DNA of 64,000 nt from Mycobacterium sp. (GCF_002863225.1 NZ_PKEK01000010.1:64188-128187); one strand, 5' to 3'. Positions 28,080-37,649 are shown, counted from the first letter of the stretch. Notes: generated by a model from the sequence alone, not told the origin. Numbers and translations are program-made.

Positions 28080-29303
28080 ATGGATTTTGGCGCGCTACCA
28101 CCCGAAATCAATTCCGGGAGAATGTATTCCGGGCCCGGATCGACGCCGTTACGCACGGCGTCGGCGGCCTGGAACCTGCTGGCAGCCGAACTCGATTCCG
28201 CGGCCAACCAATACCAGAACACGATCAACATCCTTGCCGACGACGACTGGCGCGGCCCGACGTCGGCCTCCATGGCAGCCGCTGTCGCGCCCTACATCAC
28301 CTGGATGGCCACCACCGGCACACAGGCTGAACAGGCTGCGGCCCAGGCCTCGGCTGCCGCGACCGCCTTCGAGACGGCATTCGCGTTGATGATTCCTCCG
28401 CCGGTGATCGCGGCCAACCGCGCGCAACTGGCGATGCTGGTCGCGACCAATGTGATCGGCCAGAACACCCCGGCGATCGCGGCCAACGAGGCGCAGTACG
28501 GCGAGATGTGGGCTCAGGACGCCGCCGCGATGTACGGCTATGCCGGCAACTCGGCGGCAGCGACGACGGTCAAGCCGTTCACCCAGCCGCCGGAGACGTC
28601 GAACCCGGCCGCCCAGGCCATCCAGGGCTCGGCGGTGACCCAGTCGCAGGCCGCGAGTACCGGCACGGGTGTGCAGTCACAACTGCAGCAGGTGCTCTCC
28701 AACGTCCCGTCGTCGCTGCAGCAGCTGACCTCGCCGCTGGCCGCGGCCCCGGCGGCGCCGAACGACTTCGGTTTCCTCGGCCAGGTCCTGAACTTTCTGG
28801 ACGGCGCCGACGGCAACTCGATCGGAACCTTCCTGAATTCCAGCCTGACGAACGGTTTCGTGTCGGCCGGATACACCAGCCCCGCGCTCATCGCGCCCGG
28901 GATCTTCAGCGCCCTGGCTGACATCAACTCAGTCGGGCCCGGCGAGACGGCCCCCGGGGGCGCCGGCGTCACCGCCGCGATCAAGCCTCCGCCGGCGCCG
29001 CTGCCGATGAGCGTGCCGGGCGGTGGAGTGTCGGCGAACGCCTACGGCAGCACCCTGGTCGGCAAGTTGTCCGTCCCGCCGGCGTGGACGGCCACCGCGC
29101 AGGTCGCCAACCACAGTGGTGTGACGTACGCCGGCGGCGGCTGGACCAACGCGGTCGGTCCGAGCGGCGGCGGCACCGGAGCGGTTCCGGCCGGCATGCC
29201 CGGAATGCCGGGCGCCGCGGGCGGCAGGTCCGGTGGGTTCGGTCATGGTCCCCGCTACGGAAACCGTCTGACGGTCATGGGGCGTCCGCTGTCGGGTGGC
29301 TGA
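28080..29303 (+). CDS. PPE-family protein (PPE-SVP type)
   Basis: A 407-residue PPE protein. The start MDFGALPPEINSGRMYSGPG contains the PPE signature; the conserved WxG turn is W57-R58-G59 (DDWRGPTSAS). The C-terminal part has VGKLSVPPAWTAT, the GxxSVPxxW motif of the SVP subfamily, and ends in a Gly/Met/Pro-rich tail. PPE proteins pair with PE partners and leave the cell through type VII secretion (ESX). No full PE gene or ESX gene is adjacent, so its partner is elsewhere or absent. The true start is 28080; a longer in-frame reading from 27909 has no family support. Confidence 0.93.
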   Translation: MDFGALPPEINSGRMYSGPGSTPLRTASAAWNLLAAELDSAANQYQNTINILADDDWRGPTSASMAAAVAPYITWMATTGTQAEQAAAQASAAATAFETAFALMIPPPVIAANRAQLAMLVATNVIGQNTPAIAANEAQYGEMWAQDAAAMYGYAGNSAAATTVKPFTQPPETSNPAAQAIQGSAVTQSQAASTGTGVQSQLQQVLSNVPSSLQQLTSPLAAAPAAPNDFGFLGQVLNFLDGADGNSIGTFLNSSLTNGFVSAGYTSPALIAPGIFSALADINSVGPGETAPGGAGVTAAIKPPPAPLPMSVPGGGVSANAYGSTLVGKLSVPPAWTATAQVANHSGVTYAGGGWTNAVGPSGGGTGAVPAGMPGMPGAAGGRSGGFGHGPRYGNRLTVMGRPLSGG

Positions 29304-29306
29304 GCC

Positions 29307-30173
29307 TCAGCGCCGCTCCAGCAGCTGCAGCAGGTAGGCGCCGTAGCCGGATTTGAGCAGGGACTTCGCCCGCTGGGCGAGTTGGTCGTCGTCGATGAAA
29401 CCCATCCGCCACGCCACTTCTTCGGGAACGCTGACTTTCAATCCTTGCCGTCGTTCCAGCGTGCGCACGTAGTCCCCGGCGTCGGCGAGTGAGTCGAATG
29501 TCCCGGTGTCGAGCCACGCCGTGCCCCGGGCCAGCACCTCGACAGCCAGCCGCCCCTGGTCGAGGTAGGTCCGGTTGATATCGGTGATCTCGTATTCGCC
29601 TCGCGCGGAACGCTTTAGACTCCGCGCGATCTCGATGACGTCGTTGTCGTAGAAGTACAGGCCCGGCACCGCGTAGCTCGATTTGGGCGCAGCCGGTTTC
29701 TCCTCGATCGAGACCGCGATGCCGTCAGCACCGAATTCGACGACTCCGTACGCCGATGGGTTGGCCACCCGGTAGGCGAAAATAGCTCCGCCGCTGAGGT
29801 TTTGAAATCGCCTGAGATTGGTGCCCAACCCCGGCCCGTAGAAGATGTTGTCGCCCAACGCCAGAGCTACCGAGTCGGTGCCGATGTGGTCTGCGCCGAT
29901 CACGAAGGCCTGGGCCAGGCCTTCCGGCTCGTCTTGTACCGCGTAGCTGATGTTGATGCCGAATGCGCTGCCGTCACCCAGTACTCGCCCGAACGCGGGT
30001 GCGTCGGACGCGGTGGTGATGACCTGGATGTCGCGGATGCCGGCCAGGATCAGAGTGGAGAGCGGGTAGTAGATCATCGGCTTGTCGTAGACGGGCAGCA
30101 GCTGCTTGCTGACACCCATCGTGATCGGGTACAGACGCGTGCCCGCACCCCCGGCCAGGATGATCCCGCGCAT
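29307..30173 (-). CDS. rmlA: RmlA, glucose-1-phosphate thymidylyltransferase
   Basis: A 288-residue nucleotidyltransferase, the first step of dTDP-rhamnose synthesis, which is needed for the arabinogalactan linker of the mycobacterial wall. It has the signature [18 protein letters not shown], then [20 protein letters not shown] and [11 protein letters not shown]. Length matches M. tuberculosis RmlA (Rv0334). It follows the NTF2-like gene after 3 nt, and udgA lies just upstream, a sugar-nucleotide cluster. It is convergent with the PPE gene, 3 nt apart. Confidence 0.96.
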   Translation of the reverse strand: MRGIILAGGAGTRLYPITMGVSKQLLPVYDKPMIYYPLSTLILAGIRDIQVITTASDAPAFGRVLGDGSAFGINISYAVQDEPEGLAQAFVIGADHIGTDSVALALGDNIFYGPGLGTNLRRFQNLSGGAIFAYRVANPSAYGVVEFGADGIAVSIEEKPAAPKSSYAVPGLYFYDNDVIEIARSLKRSARGEYEITDINRTYLDQGRLAVEVLARGTAWLDTGTFDSLADAGDYVRTLERRQGLKVSVPEEVAWRMGFIDDDQLAQRAKSLLKSGYGAYLLQLLERR

Positions 30174-30176
30174 CGC

Positions 30177-30545
30177 CTATTCCACCAGATCGGCGTTGGT
30201 CAGTTCGGTCGCCGCCAAAGCCGCCGCCAGGTCCTGATGACGGAATGCCGAGGTGATGTGGTCATGCACGACACGGAAGGCCGACGCGGCCTCAGAGCCG
30301 GATTCGCCTGGGCCGCTGATCTTTTGTTCGACGACCACCACGCCGTCGTGAACGAACAGCCGGCCGACCTCGATCGAGCGTGGGTTGGCGGTCAACCACT
30401 CCCGCAGCGCGGCATGACCTTGCGCGGCGCCGTGCGAGTCGCCGACCTCGATGTCATCGCTGGACAAGGACAACAGGGTGTCGATGTCGCCGGCGTTCAA
30501 AGCGTCGTGCCAAGCCAGGACGGTGGCCATTTCCGAAGTGGTCAT
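30177..30545 (-). CDS. NTF2-like small protein (Rv0333-like)
   Basis: A 122-residue protein with the SnoaL/NTF2-type core (MTTSEMATVLAWHDALNAGD, DDIEVGDSHGAAQGHAALRE, FVHDGVVVVEQ). I use the ATG at 30545; an upstream in-frame extension overlaps udgA and has no family character. It sits between udgA and rmlA, as Rv0333 precedes rmlA in M. tuberculosis. Function unknown. Confidence 0.8.
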   Translation of the reverse strand: MTTSEMATVLAWHDALNAGDIDTLLSLSSDDIEVGDSHGAAQGHAALREWLTANPRSIEVGRLFVHDGVVVVEQKISGPGESGSEAASAFRVVHDHITSAFRHQDLAAALAATELTNADLVE

Positions 30546-30588
30546 GCCGAGAAACGTACCGCGTGCGACGGCACAATGGGTCGAGCGG

Positions 30589-31914
30589 TCAGGCGACGCG
30601 GCGTCCCAAGCAGTGCAGGCGCCACCCGGCCTGCTGCCAGCGTTGCACGTCGAGGCAGTTGCGGCCGTCGACGACCACCCGGGAGCGCACCCGGTCGGCG
30701 AGCGTGTCCGGGTCGAGGTCGACGAATTCGGGCCACTCGGTGAGCACCAGGACCGCGTCGGCGCGATCACACGCTTCCTCCACCGACACTGCGTAGTTCA
30801 GCGTCGGGAAGAGTCGCTGCGCGTTCTCCAGCGCTTTGGGGTCGTAGACGTTGACGGCAGCGCCGTTGAGCTGGAGCTGGCCGGCGACGTTGAGCGCCGG
30901 CGAGTCGCGCACGTCGTCCGATTCGGGTTTGAACGCCGCGCCGAGCACCGCGATGTTGGCGCCCAGCAGCGACCCGCCGCACGCCTTGGTCGCGAGCTCG
31001 ACCATGCGGGTGCGGCGCCGCATGTTGATGTTGTCGACTTCCCGCAGGAACGTGAGTGCCTGATCGGCACCCAGCTCGCCGGCACGGGCCATGAAGGCAC
31101 GGATGTCCTTCGGTAGGCAGCCGCCGCCAAAACCCAAGCCGGCGTTGAGGAATCGGCGCCCGATCCGCGGATCGTGACCGAGCGCGTCAGCCAGCAGGGT
31201 GACGTCGGCCCCGGCTGCCTCGCACACCTCGGAGATCGCGTTGATGAAAGAGATCTTGGTGGCCAGGAACGCGTTCGCGGACACTTTCACCAGCTCGGCG
31301 GTCTGCAGGTCCGTCACCAGGAATGGGACGCCGGCATCCAGCATCGGCGCATACATTTCCCGGATGGCAGCCTCGGCCCGTGTCGAATCATCCTGCACGC
31401 CAAGCACAATGCGGTCCGGATTCAAGGTGTCCTGAATGGCGTAGCCCTCGCGCAGGAACTCCGGGTTCCACGCCACTTCGACGTCCACACCGGGCCGGGC
31501 GGCGCTCCGCGCTCGGTGGACCAGTTCTGCAGCAGTCCCGACGGGAACGGTCGACTTTCCGACGATCACCGCCGGCCGGGTCAAACGCGGTGCCAGCGTG
31601 TCGATTACGGCATGGACGTGGCTCAGGTCTGCGCCGTATTCGCCGCGCTTTTGCGGCGTGCCGACGCCGAGGAAGTGCACGTCGGCGAAGTCAGCAGCCA
31701 GGTCGTCATCCGTGGTGAAGCGCAGACGGCCGGCGGCGATGTTGTCGCGCAACATCTTTCGCAAGCCTGGCTCGTAGAACGGAACATCGCCGGCGGCGAG
31801 CTTGGCGACCTTACCGGGATCGATGTCGACACCGACCACTTCATGCCCGAGTTCGGCCATTCCGGCCGCGTGGGTAGCACCCAGATAACCCGTACCAAAA
31901 ACGGTGCACCTCAT
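30589..31914 (-). CDS. udgA: UdgA, UDP-glucose 6-dehydrogenase
   Basis: A 441-residue UDP-glucose/GDP-mannose dehydrogenase family enzyme that makes UDP-glucuronate with NAD. The Rossmann start is CTVFGTGYLGATHAAGMAEL; the catalytic cysteine lies in GFGGGCLPKDIRAF; the C-terminal domain shows LGAAFKPESDDVRDSPAL. It matches M. tuberculosis UdgA (Rv0322). It heads the minus-strand unit udgA - NTF2-like - rmlA. No second dehydrogenase is present in the window. Confidence 0.94.
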   Translation of the reverse strand: MRCTVFGTGYLGATHAAGMAELGHEVVGVDIDPGKVAKLAAGDVPFYEPGLRKMLRDNIAAGRLRFTTDDDLAADFADVHFLGVGTPQKRGEYGADLSHVHAVIDTLAPRLTRPAVIVGKSTVPVGTAAELVHRARSAARPGVDVEVAWNPEFLREGYAIQDTLNPDRIVLGVQDDSTRAEAAIREMYAPMLDAGVPFLVTDLQTAELVKVSANAFLATKISFINAISEVCEAAGADVTLLADALGHDPRIGRRFLNAGLGFGGGCLPKDIRAFMARAGELGADQALTFLREVDNINMRRRTRMVELATKACGGSLLGANIAVLGAAFKPESDDVRDSPALNVAGQLQLNGAAVNVYDPKALENAQRLFPTLNYAVSVEEACDRADAVLVLTEWPEFVDLDPDTLADRVRSRVVVDGRNCLDVQRWQQAGWRLHCLGRRVA

Positions 31915-31969
31915 ACCCCCGTGTGTAGGTCGCCGCGATGAGCTAACGGCATCGCCCTACTGAGCGGGG

Positions 31970-31994
31970 GGCAAACGCAAGGTGACCGTTTGCC
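31970..31994. terminator. Hairpin between paralog A of the Gly-rich cluster and udgA
   Basis: GGCAAACG and CGTTTGCC form a perfect 8-bp stem with a 9-nt loop, after the stop of the minus-strand gene at 32003. There is no U-tract, so termination is plausible but not certain. Confidence 0.5.
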
Positions 31995-32002
31995 GTCGAA
32001 GG

Positions 32003-33703
32003 CTAAAAGCCCAGGCCAGGTATGCCGAACCCACCGCGGCCACCACCGCCACCACCGTGGGCGCCACCACTGCCGCCGCTGCCGTGGCCACCACCGCCGC
32101 CGCCACCACCGGGAAAGCCGCCTCCGCCGCCGCCGCCGGGAAAGCCACCGCCGCCACCAGGATTGCCGCCGCCGGGGTTACCGCCACCGCCGCCGTTGCC
32201 GGGAAAACCGCCTCCCCCGCCGCCGCCGCCGGGAAAGCCACCGCCGCCACCGGGGTTGATGCCGCCGGGGTTACCGCCGCCACCGCCGCCGTTGCCGGGA
32301 CGTCCACCACCGCCGCCGGGATTCCACGGCCGGGGTCCACCGAATATCGGTGGCGAACCGGGAATCGGGATCGGGATCGGGATCACCGCGGGAGGCGGAG
32401 CGACCGGAGCCGGCGCCGCCGGGATCGGGGCCGGCGCGGGTGCCTCAGGCGCGGGTGCGGGCGCCGCGGGCACCGGGGCCGGGGCGGGTGCCTCGGGCGC
32501 GGGAGCGACAACGGCCGGCTCGGGTGCCGGTGCCTCTGGAGCGGGCGCAGGCGCCTCGGGCGCCGGAGCGGGCGCCTCGGGGGCCGGAGCGGACCCCGGT
32601 GCCGGTGCCGCCGGAGCGGCGGGAGCCGGCTTGGCGTTGTGGCCCGGGTCTGGCCGGGTCGCGGCCGTGGGGCGCATGTTTATCGCCAGCGCGACCAGCA
32701 GTGCTGCAGCGCCCACCACGAAGAGCGCGGCGACGGCGCTGGCCACCAGGAACAACGGCCGACGGCCACCCTCGGGTTGCTCGTCGTCTTCCGCGGCTTC
32801 GGTATAGGCCGCGCCGGTGTACAGACCGGTTTCGATCGCGCTCTCGTCCGCGAGGGCGGTGAAATCCTCGTCGTCGTCGGCCACGGCGCTGTAGGCCAGG
32901 GCCTGCTCGCCCGTCTTGCTCTCGGTAGCGACGTCGAAGTAGCCCGGGGCGACGGCGTAGGGGTTGATGAAGCCGGTGCCGGGATCCTGGGCGTAAGCCA
33001 GAGCCTCGGTCGATGACGTGAACAGCGGCGCGTTGGCCGATGCCAGCGCGGCGCCGCGAGCCAATGCGGTCTCGGGCTCCTCCGGAGCGCTGAGGATCAG
33101 GCCGGTCGCGGCTTCCAGCTGCGGCTTGAGCGAAGCGACGTCGACTCCGTTGGAGCCGACCAGGAACAGGCCGTCGGGCCGCGCGTCGAGCGAACCCGCC
33201 CCCGCCGCCAGCGCAGCGAGGTCGCCGAACGGATCGCGTCCAGGAGTCAGCGGCTGGCGACGCACATCGCTGATCGATCCGTCGGAGGTGTCCACCACCG
33301 CCAGCGTCGCGGTATCGGGCTCGACGAAGAGCAGACCGGTCTTGGCGTGGCCGATTGAACTACCGACCACCTGAGCCAGTGCCGCCGCCGCCATGAACGA
33401 CGACACCAGCATCACGTTCTCGACCTTGCGGGCGGCCAGCGCATCGCGCAGCGCCGCGGCATCGATCGGGTCGGTCCAGGTCACGCCGATCGATCGCACG
33501 TCATAGCCACTGTCGACGGCACCTTCGCGGGTGCCGAGAATCGCCGAGACAACCTGGTCGGCCGCGTTGATCGTCGGAGCGTCGGCCGATGCGTTGACGT
33601 CGAACCCGTCTTCGTCGACCGTGGCGCCGTCGGCGTTCTCGCCCTCGACGAGAACCATGCGGACCGCCGTGGGTGCCATCGACACGCCAAGTACGGTGTC
33701 CAC
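32003..33703 (-). CDS. Actin/Hsp70-like domain, membrane helix and Gly-rich tail (Rv0312-type paralog A)
   Basis: A 566-residue protein. The N-terminal domain (about 1-235; VDTVLGVSMAPTAVRMVLVE, LLFVEPDTATLAVVDTSDGS, ALARGAALASANAP) is a mycobacterial actin/Hsp70-ATPase-like domain (DUF7159 or a close relative, seen in Rv0312). An acidic linker leads to one membrane helix (about 325-350), then a long Pro/Ala/Glu stretch and a Gly-rich tail ending GFGIPGLGF. All three paralogs begin at a GTG preceded by a GGAGG-type site and followed by GAC; I apply that rule here (GTG 33703). The tail would lie outside the membrane. Role unknown; a cell-envelope structural or sensory role is only a guess. Confidence 0.8.
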   Translation of the reverse strand: MDTVLGVSMAPTAVRMVLVEGENADGATVDEDGFDVNASADAPTINAADQVVSAILGTREGAVDSGYDVRSIGVTWTDPIDAAALRDALAARKVENVMLVSSFMAAAALAQVVGSSIGHAKTGLLFVEPDTATLAVVDTSDGSISDVRRQPLTPGRDPFGDLAALAAGAGSLDARPDGLFLVGSNGVDVASLKPQLEAATGLILSAPEEPETALARGAALASANAPLFTSSTEALAYAQDPGTGFINPYAVAPGYFDVATESKTGEQALAYSAVADDDEDFTALADESAIETGLYTGAAYTEAAEDDEQPEGGRRPLFLVASAVAALFVVGAAALLVALAINMRPTAATRPDPGHNAKPAPAAPAAPAPGSAPAPEAPAPAPEAPAPAPEAPAPEPAVVAPAPEAPAPAPVPAAPAPAPEAPAPAPIPAAPAPVAPPPAVIPIPIPIPGSPPIFGGPRPWNPGGGGGRPGNGGGGGGNPGGINPGGGGGFPGGGGGGGGFPGNGGGGGNPGGGNPGGGGGFPGGGGGGGFPGGGGGGGGHGSGGSGGAHGGGGGGRGGFGIPGLGF

Positions 33704-33824
33704 TCTTCCTCCAAAACTGCTCGCTCGCGGGGTTGCTGAAAGCTGTCCAGTCACCGGTCGAAGATCGCTTATACGACGATACCGACGGGCGGACGCCGCG
33801 GCTATGGGTTAATCGGCGAATTGC

Positions 33825-35429
33825 CTAGTGACGGCCGCCGTGGCCGCCACCGCCATGGCCCCAACCGCCACCGCCGCCGCCGTGGCCGAAGCCGGGAATG
33901 CCGGGGATACCGCCCCCGCCTCGTCCGGGTCCACCGCGACCGCCCTTGGGGCCGCCCCAGTCGGGCCCACGCCCGGGACCACCCGGACCACCCCAGCCAG
34001 GCCCGCGGCCGGGTCCTCCCCAGTCAGGCCCACGCCCAGGACCACCCGGACCACCCCAGCCGGGTCCGCGGTCGGGGGGTCCACCCCAGCCCGGGCCGGG
34101 CAACAGACCCGGCAGGATCGGCGCGATCGGGATCGGAATCGGTGCAGGCACGACCGCCGGTGGTGGCGGCGGCGGTGCGAACACCGGCGGCGGCGCCGGA
34201 GCGGGCGCGAACACAGGTGGCGGCGCCGGAGCCGGAACGCCCGCTTCGACGGGTGCGGGTACGGCGGCCGGGGCCGGAACGGGCGCGGCCTCCGGGGCCG
34301 GCGGCGCCGCGGGTAGCGGAGCCGGAAGCGGTCGCGCCGGCGCGACGACGTTGTGACTGATGCCGGGCCGCGTGTTGGACGACGGCCGGATGCTGAAAGC
34401 CAGCGAGATCACCAGGCCCATCACCCCGGCCACGAAGATGATCAGCACACCCATCGCAACCAGGAACGGCGTGCGGCTCTGCTGTTCCTGTTCCAGGCGG
34501 TCGAAGTCGGGATACATGCCGGTGGTGAAGTCTTCGTGGTCGTCCACGTAGGCGTCGTGGTCCAGCTGCGTGTAGATCGCTGCGGAGTCGTCGTCGACGG
34601 CGCTGTAGGCCAGCGCGTCCGCACCGGCATCGGCGACGGGGACGGCCGCCTCGGCGACGGCCAAATATCCGGGGGTGTCCACGTGGTGGCTCACCACACC
34701 GGTTCCGGGATCCAGGGCATAGGCCTGCGCAGCCGTCGACGAGGCGAACAGCGGTGCGTTGGCCGAGGCCAGCGCCGCGCCCCGGGCCAGCGCCGTCTCC
34801 GGGTGCTCGGGCACGCTGATCGGCAGCGAGGTGGCGTCTACCAGCGCCGGCTTGATCAGCGGGATGTCCACACCCGAGCCGACCACCAGCAGGCCGTCAG
34901 GCTGCAGGTCGAGGCCCTCGGCGGTGGAGACCATGTCGACCAGTGCGGCCACCGCCTGGTCGTCATCGTCCGGCAGCTGCTGACGGTGGACGTCGATGAT
35001 CGAACCGTCGCTGGTGTTCACCACCGCCAACGTCGCGGTGTCCGGCTCGACGTAGAGCAGGGCGTTGCGGGCGTAACCGGTGGCGCTGCCCATCGACTGC
35101 GCCAACGCGGCCGCTGCCAGGAACGACGACACCAGCATCACGTTCTCGACCTTGCGGGCGGCCAGCGCATCCCGCAGCTCAGCCGCTGCCCGCTGGTCTG
35201 TCCACGTCACGCCGGTCGACAACAGGTCGTAGCCGGCCTCGCTGGCGCCTTCGCGGGTCCCGAGAATCGCCGCGACCACCTGATCCGGCCCGCTGAACGT
35301 GGCCGGCTCTTCGTTGGCGGCAACAGCGAAGTTGTCCTCGTCGACGGTCGCCCCGTCGGCGTTTTCTCCCTCGACCAGCACGACGCGAACCGCCGTGGGT
35401 GCCATCGAAACACCGAGTACGGTGTCCAC
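33825..35429 (-). CDS. Actin/Hsp70-like domain, membrane helix and Gly/Pro/Trp tail (Rv0312-type paralog B)
   Basis: A 534-residue paralog. The head (VDTVLGVSMAPTAVRVVLVE ... LYVEPDTATLAVVNTSDGS) is very similar to paralog A, and the membrane helix lies in TPFLVAMGVLIIFVAGVMGL. The tail is different: Pro/Ala then repeats of GPGRGPDWGGP and GPGWGGPGGP, ending HGGGGHGGRH. The GTG 35429 is preceded by GGGAGGATTG; longer readings from ATG 35474 exist but break the shared start pattern. The 121-nt gap to paralog A suggests separate promoters. Confidence 0.8.
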   Translation of the reverse strand: MDTVLGVSMAPTAVRVVLVEGENADGATVDEDNFAVAANEEPATFSGPDQVVAAILGTREGASEAGYDLLSTGVTWTDQRAAAELRDALAARKVENVMLVSSFLAAAALAQSMGSATGYARNALLYVEPDTATLAVVNTSDGSIIDVHRQQLPDDDDQAVAALVDMVSTAEGLDLQPDGLLVVGSGVDIPLIKPALVDATSLPISVPEHPETALARGAALASANAPLFASSTAAQAYALDPGTGVVSHHVDTPGYLAVAEAAVPVADAGADALAYSAVDDDSAAIYTQLDHDAYVDDHEDFTTGMYPDFDRLEQEQQSRTPFLVAMGVLIIFVAGVMGLVISLAFSIRPSSNTRPGISHNVVAPARPLPAPLPAAPPAPEAAPVPAPAAVPAPVEAGVPAPAPPPVFAPAPAPPPVFAPPPPPPAVVPAPIPIPIAPILPGLLPGPGWGGPPDRGPGWGGPGGPGRGPDWGGPGRGPGWGGPGGPGRGPDWGGPKGGRGGPGRGGGGIPGIPGFGHGGGGGGWGHGGGGHGGRH

Positions 35430-35642
35430 CAATCCTCCCGCCATTTGGCTAGCCATCCGCGGGCCATCTGACATTGCAGACCGTCGGTCGCCAGTACAGA
35501 AGTTATCGCCACTCCGGAGCGCGGCGAAACTACCGCGGACTTAGCAGTGCTCTATGAAGATGTGGCCAGGGGCGATGGTCGAACGATGCCCCCAGGCCGA
35601 CCTTCGCAGCCGATTTTACCTTGTCGTGCAACGGGCCGCGGG

Positions 35643-37649
35643 CTAGTGGTGCCCGCCGCCGAAGCCACCGCCGCCGTGTCCACCACCACCGAAGCCACCC
35701 CCGCCGAAGCCACCGCCGCCGTGTCCACCACCACCGAAGCCGCCCCCGCCGCCGCCAAAGCCGCCGCCACCGAATCCGCCGGAGCTGTGACCGCCTGGGC
35801 TACCGCCACCGAAACCACCCGGGTTACCGCCACCGCCGAAACCGCCGGGGTTACCGCCACCGCCGAAACCACCAGGGTTGCCCCCGCCCCCGAAACCACC
35901 GGGGTTACCGCCACCGCCGAAACCGCCCGGGTTGCCCCCGCCCCCGAAACCACCGGGGTTGCCCCCACCGCCCGGGTTTCCGCCGCCGAAACCGCCGGGC
36001 GGGTTGAACGGGTTACCGCCGGGCGGGTTGGCCGAGGGCCCCTGGACCGGAGCCGGTATCGCCGGAATGCCGAGGCCCGGCAGGCCGGGAAAGAGCGGCG
36101 TTTGCGGCACGTGCACCGGGTCCGGTTGCTGCACGGGAGGCTGCACCGGCACCACGACCGGTGGTTTCGGGTCGGGAAGCTGCACCGGCGGCTTGACCGG
36201 CGGCACCTGCACCGGCGGATCGACAGGCGGCACCTGCACCGGCGGCTTGACCGGCGGCACCTGCACGGGCGGGTTGACCGGCGGCACTTTGACCGGCGGC
36301 TGCGGGCCGCGAACCGGACCCACATGAACCGGGGGCGACTGGCGCACCGGAATGGGGATCGGAATCGGAATCAGCGCCGGCACCGGCGCGGGAGCGGCGA
36401 TCGGGGCCGGCGGTGCAGCGATCGGCAGGGGTGGCGCCGCAGGGATCGCCGGGAGGGGCTGCGCGGCCGGTGCTGGTACCGGAGCGGGCGCCGCAGGCAC
36501 CGGAGCCGGGATCGGCGCATTCGCGGGCGCGGGCTCGACGGCCGGAGCGATCATGCGATTGGCCTGCGGCACGTCGACGGCCTTCGGGGCCGGAGCGGGC
36601 GCCGGAGACTCGATGATCAGGTGCTGCAGCGGTCGCGGCAGAAAGGCCACATTGGGCCGAATACCCAGCGCCAGAGCGACTTCCAGCGACAGCGCCGCGG
36701 CAACGAAAGCAACCGCGAGGATGCTTCCGACCAGAACCAGCGGCCGTCGCTCGGACTCACCACCGGGGCGCTCGTCGCTGAACTCGTCTTGGGCAATGGT
36801 GTGGACGTCGGCATCCTCATCGGGAACCGCGCTGTAGGCAAGATCGTCCTCACCCAGTGCGCTGCCCAACGGAACATCAGGTGCCGCAAGGTATCCCGGC
36901 GATACGGCGTAGGGGTCGATCGCACCGGTGCCGGGGTCGAGCGCATACGCCAGCGCCGCCGTCGACGAGGCGAAAAGAGGTGCGTTCGCCGAAGCCAGAG
37001 CCGCGCCCCACGCCAGGGCGGTCTCGGGTTCCTCGGCTGCGGTGACGGGAAGCGTCGTCACGGCTTCGAGTTGAGATTTCAGCGTGGCGACGTCCACTCC
37101 GGAGCCGACGATGAAGACGCTCTGCGGGCGCGTCTCCAACGACTCCAAACCTGCCACCAAGCCGGCCAATTCGGTAATGTCATGGCCGCTCGAGAGCAGC
37201 TCCTTGTGGACGTCGGTAATCGACCCGTCAGCGGAGTCGACGACGGCCAGCGTCGCGGTGTCGGGCTCGAGGAAGAGCAGCGCGGTGTGCGCGTCGCCGA
37301 CCGTGCAACCGACGGTCTGCACGAGCGCTGCCGCGGCCATGAAGGACGACACCAGCATGACGTTTTCGATCTTGCGAGTGGCGAGTGCGTCACGCAGCGC
37401 GGCCGCGTCCACCGGGTCGGTCCACGTGACCCCGGTCGAGGTCAGCGCGTGACCGGCCTCGGCGGCGCCCTCGCGGGTGCCCAAGATGGCCGAGATCAAC
37501 TGGTCGGCCGCACTGACCGTGGCCGCGCCGTCGTCGGCGGAGAAGTCGAATTTGTTGTCCTCGACAGTCACGCCGTCGGCGTTTTCACCTTCTACCAACA
37601 GCATTCGAACAGATGTGGGTGCCATCGACACCCCGAGCACGATATCCAC
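35643..37649 (-). CDS. Actin/Hsp70-like domain, membrane helix and 9-aa repeat tail (Rv0312-type paralog C)
   Basis: A 668-residue paralog with a GTG start directly behind GGAGGCGCG. The head starts VDIVLGVSMAPTSVRMLLVE and has LFLEPDTATLAVVDSADGS. The membrane helix is near residue 300-320 (LVLVGSILAVAFVAAALSLE). Then comes a Pro/Val-rich stretch with PPVQVPPVKPPVQVPPV repeats, followed by GGGGNPGGF repeats (27-bp units at 35811-35972) and a Gly/His/Phe tail ending GGGHH. It is the longest of the three and diverges most in the tail. Confidence 0.8.
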   Translation of the reverse strand: MDIVLGVSMAPTSVRMLLVEGENADGVTVEDNKFDFSADDGAATVSAADQLISAILGTREGAAEAGHALTSTGVTWTDPVDAAALRDALATRKIENVMLVSSFMAAAALVQTVGCTVGDAHTALLFLEPDTATLAVVDSADGSITDVHKELLSSGHDITELAGLVAGLESLETRPQSVFIVGSGVDVATLKSQLEAVTTLPVTAAEEPETALAWGAALASANAPLFASSTAALAYALDPGTGAIDPYAVSPGYLAAPDVPLGSALGEDDLAYSAVPDEDADVHTIAQDEFSDERPGGESERRPLVLVGSILAVAFVAAALSLEVALALGIRPNVAFLPRPLQHLIIESPAPAPAPKAVDVPQANRMIAPAVEPAPANAPIPAPVPAAPAPVPAPAAQPLPAIPAAPPLPIAAPPAPIAAPAPVPALIPIPIPIPVRQSPPVHVGPVRGPQPPVKVPPVNPPVQVPPVKPPVQVPPVDPPVQVPPVKPPVQLPDPKPPVVVPVQPPVQQPDPVHVPQTPLFPGLPGLGIPAIPAPVQGPSANPPGGNPFNPPGGFGGGNPGGGGNPGGFGGGGNPGGFGGGGNPGGFGGGGNPGGFGGGGNPGGFGGGGNPGGFGGGSPGGHSSGGFGGGGFGGGGGGFGGGGHGGGGFGGGGFGGGGHGGGGFGGGHH
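35811..35972. repeat. Six 27-bp tandem repeats coding GGGGNPGGF
   Basis: On the plus strand GAAACC recurs at 35811, 35838, 35865, 35892, 35919 and 35946, exactly 27 bp apart. Units differ only at a few wobble positions. They lie inside the tail of paralog C. Copy number is probably variable. Confidence 0.9.

Noticed and set aside
31982..33016. Plus-strand 344-codon Ala/Thr-rich and Arg-rich frame over the Gly-rich tail
   Set aside because: It is the complement of glycine-rich coding DNA; it has no start signal and shifts composition abruptly at repeat borders.
35811..35972. CRISPR-like regular repeats
   Set aside because: Units are directly adjacent (27-bp period, no spacers) and code a Gly-rich protein tail.
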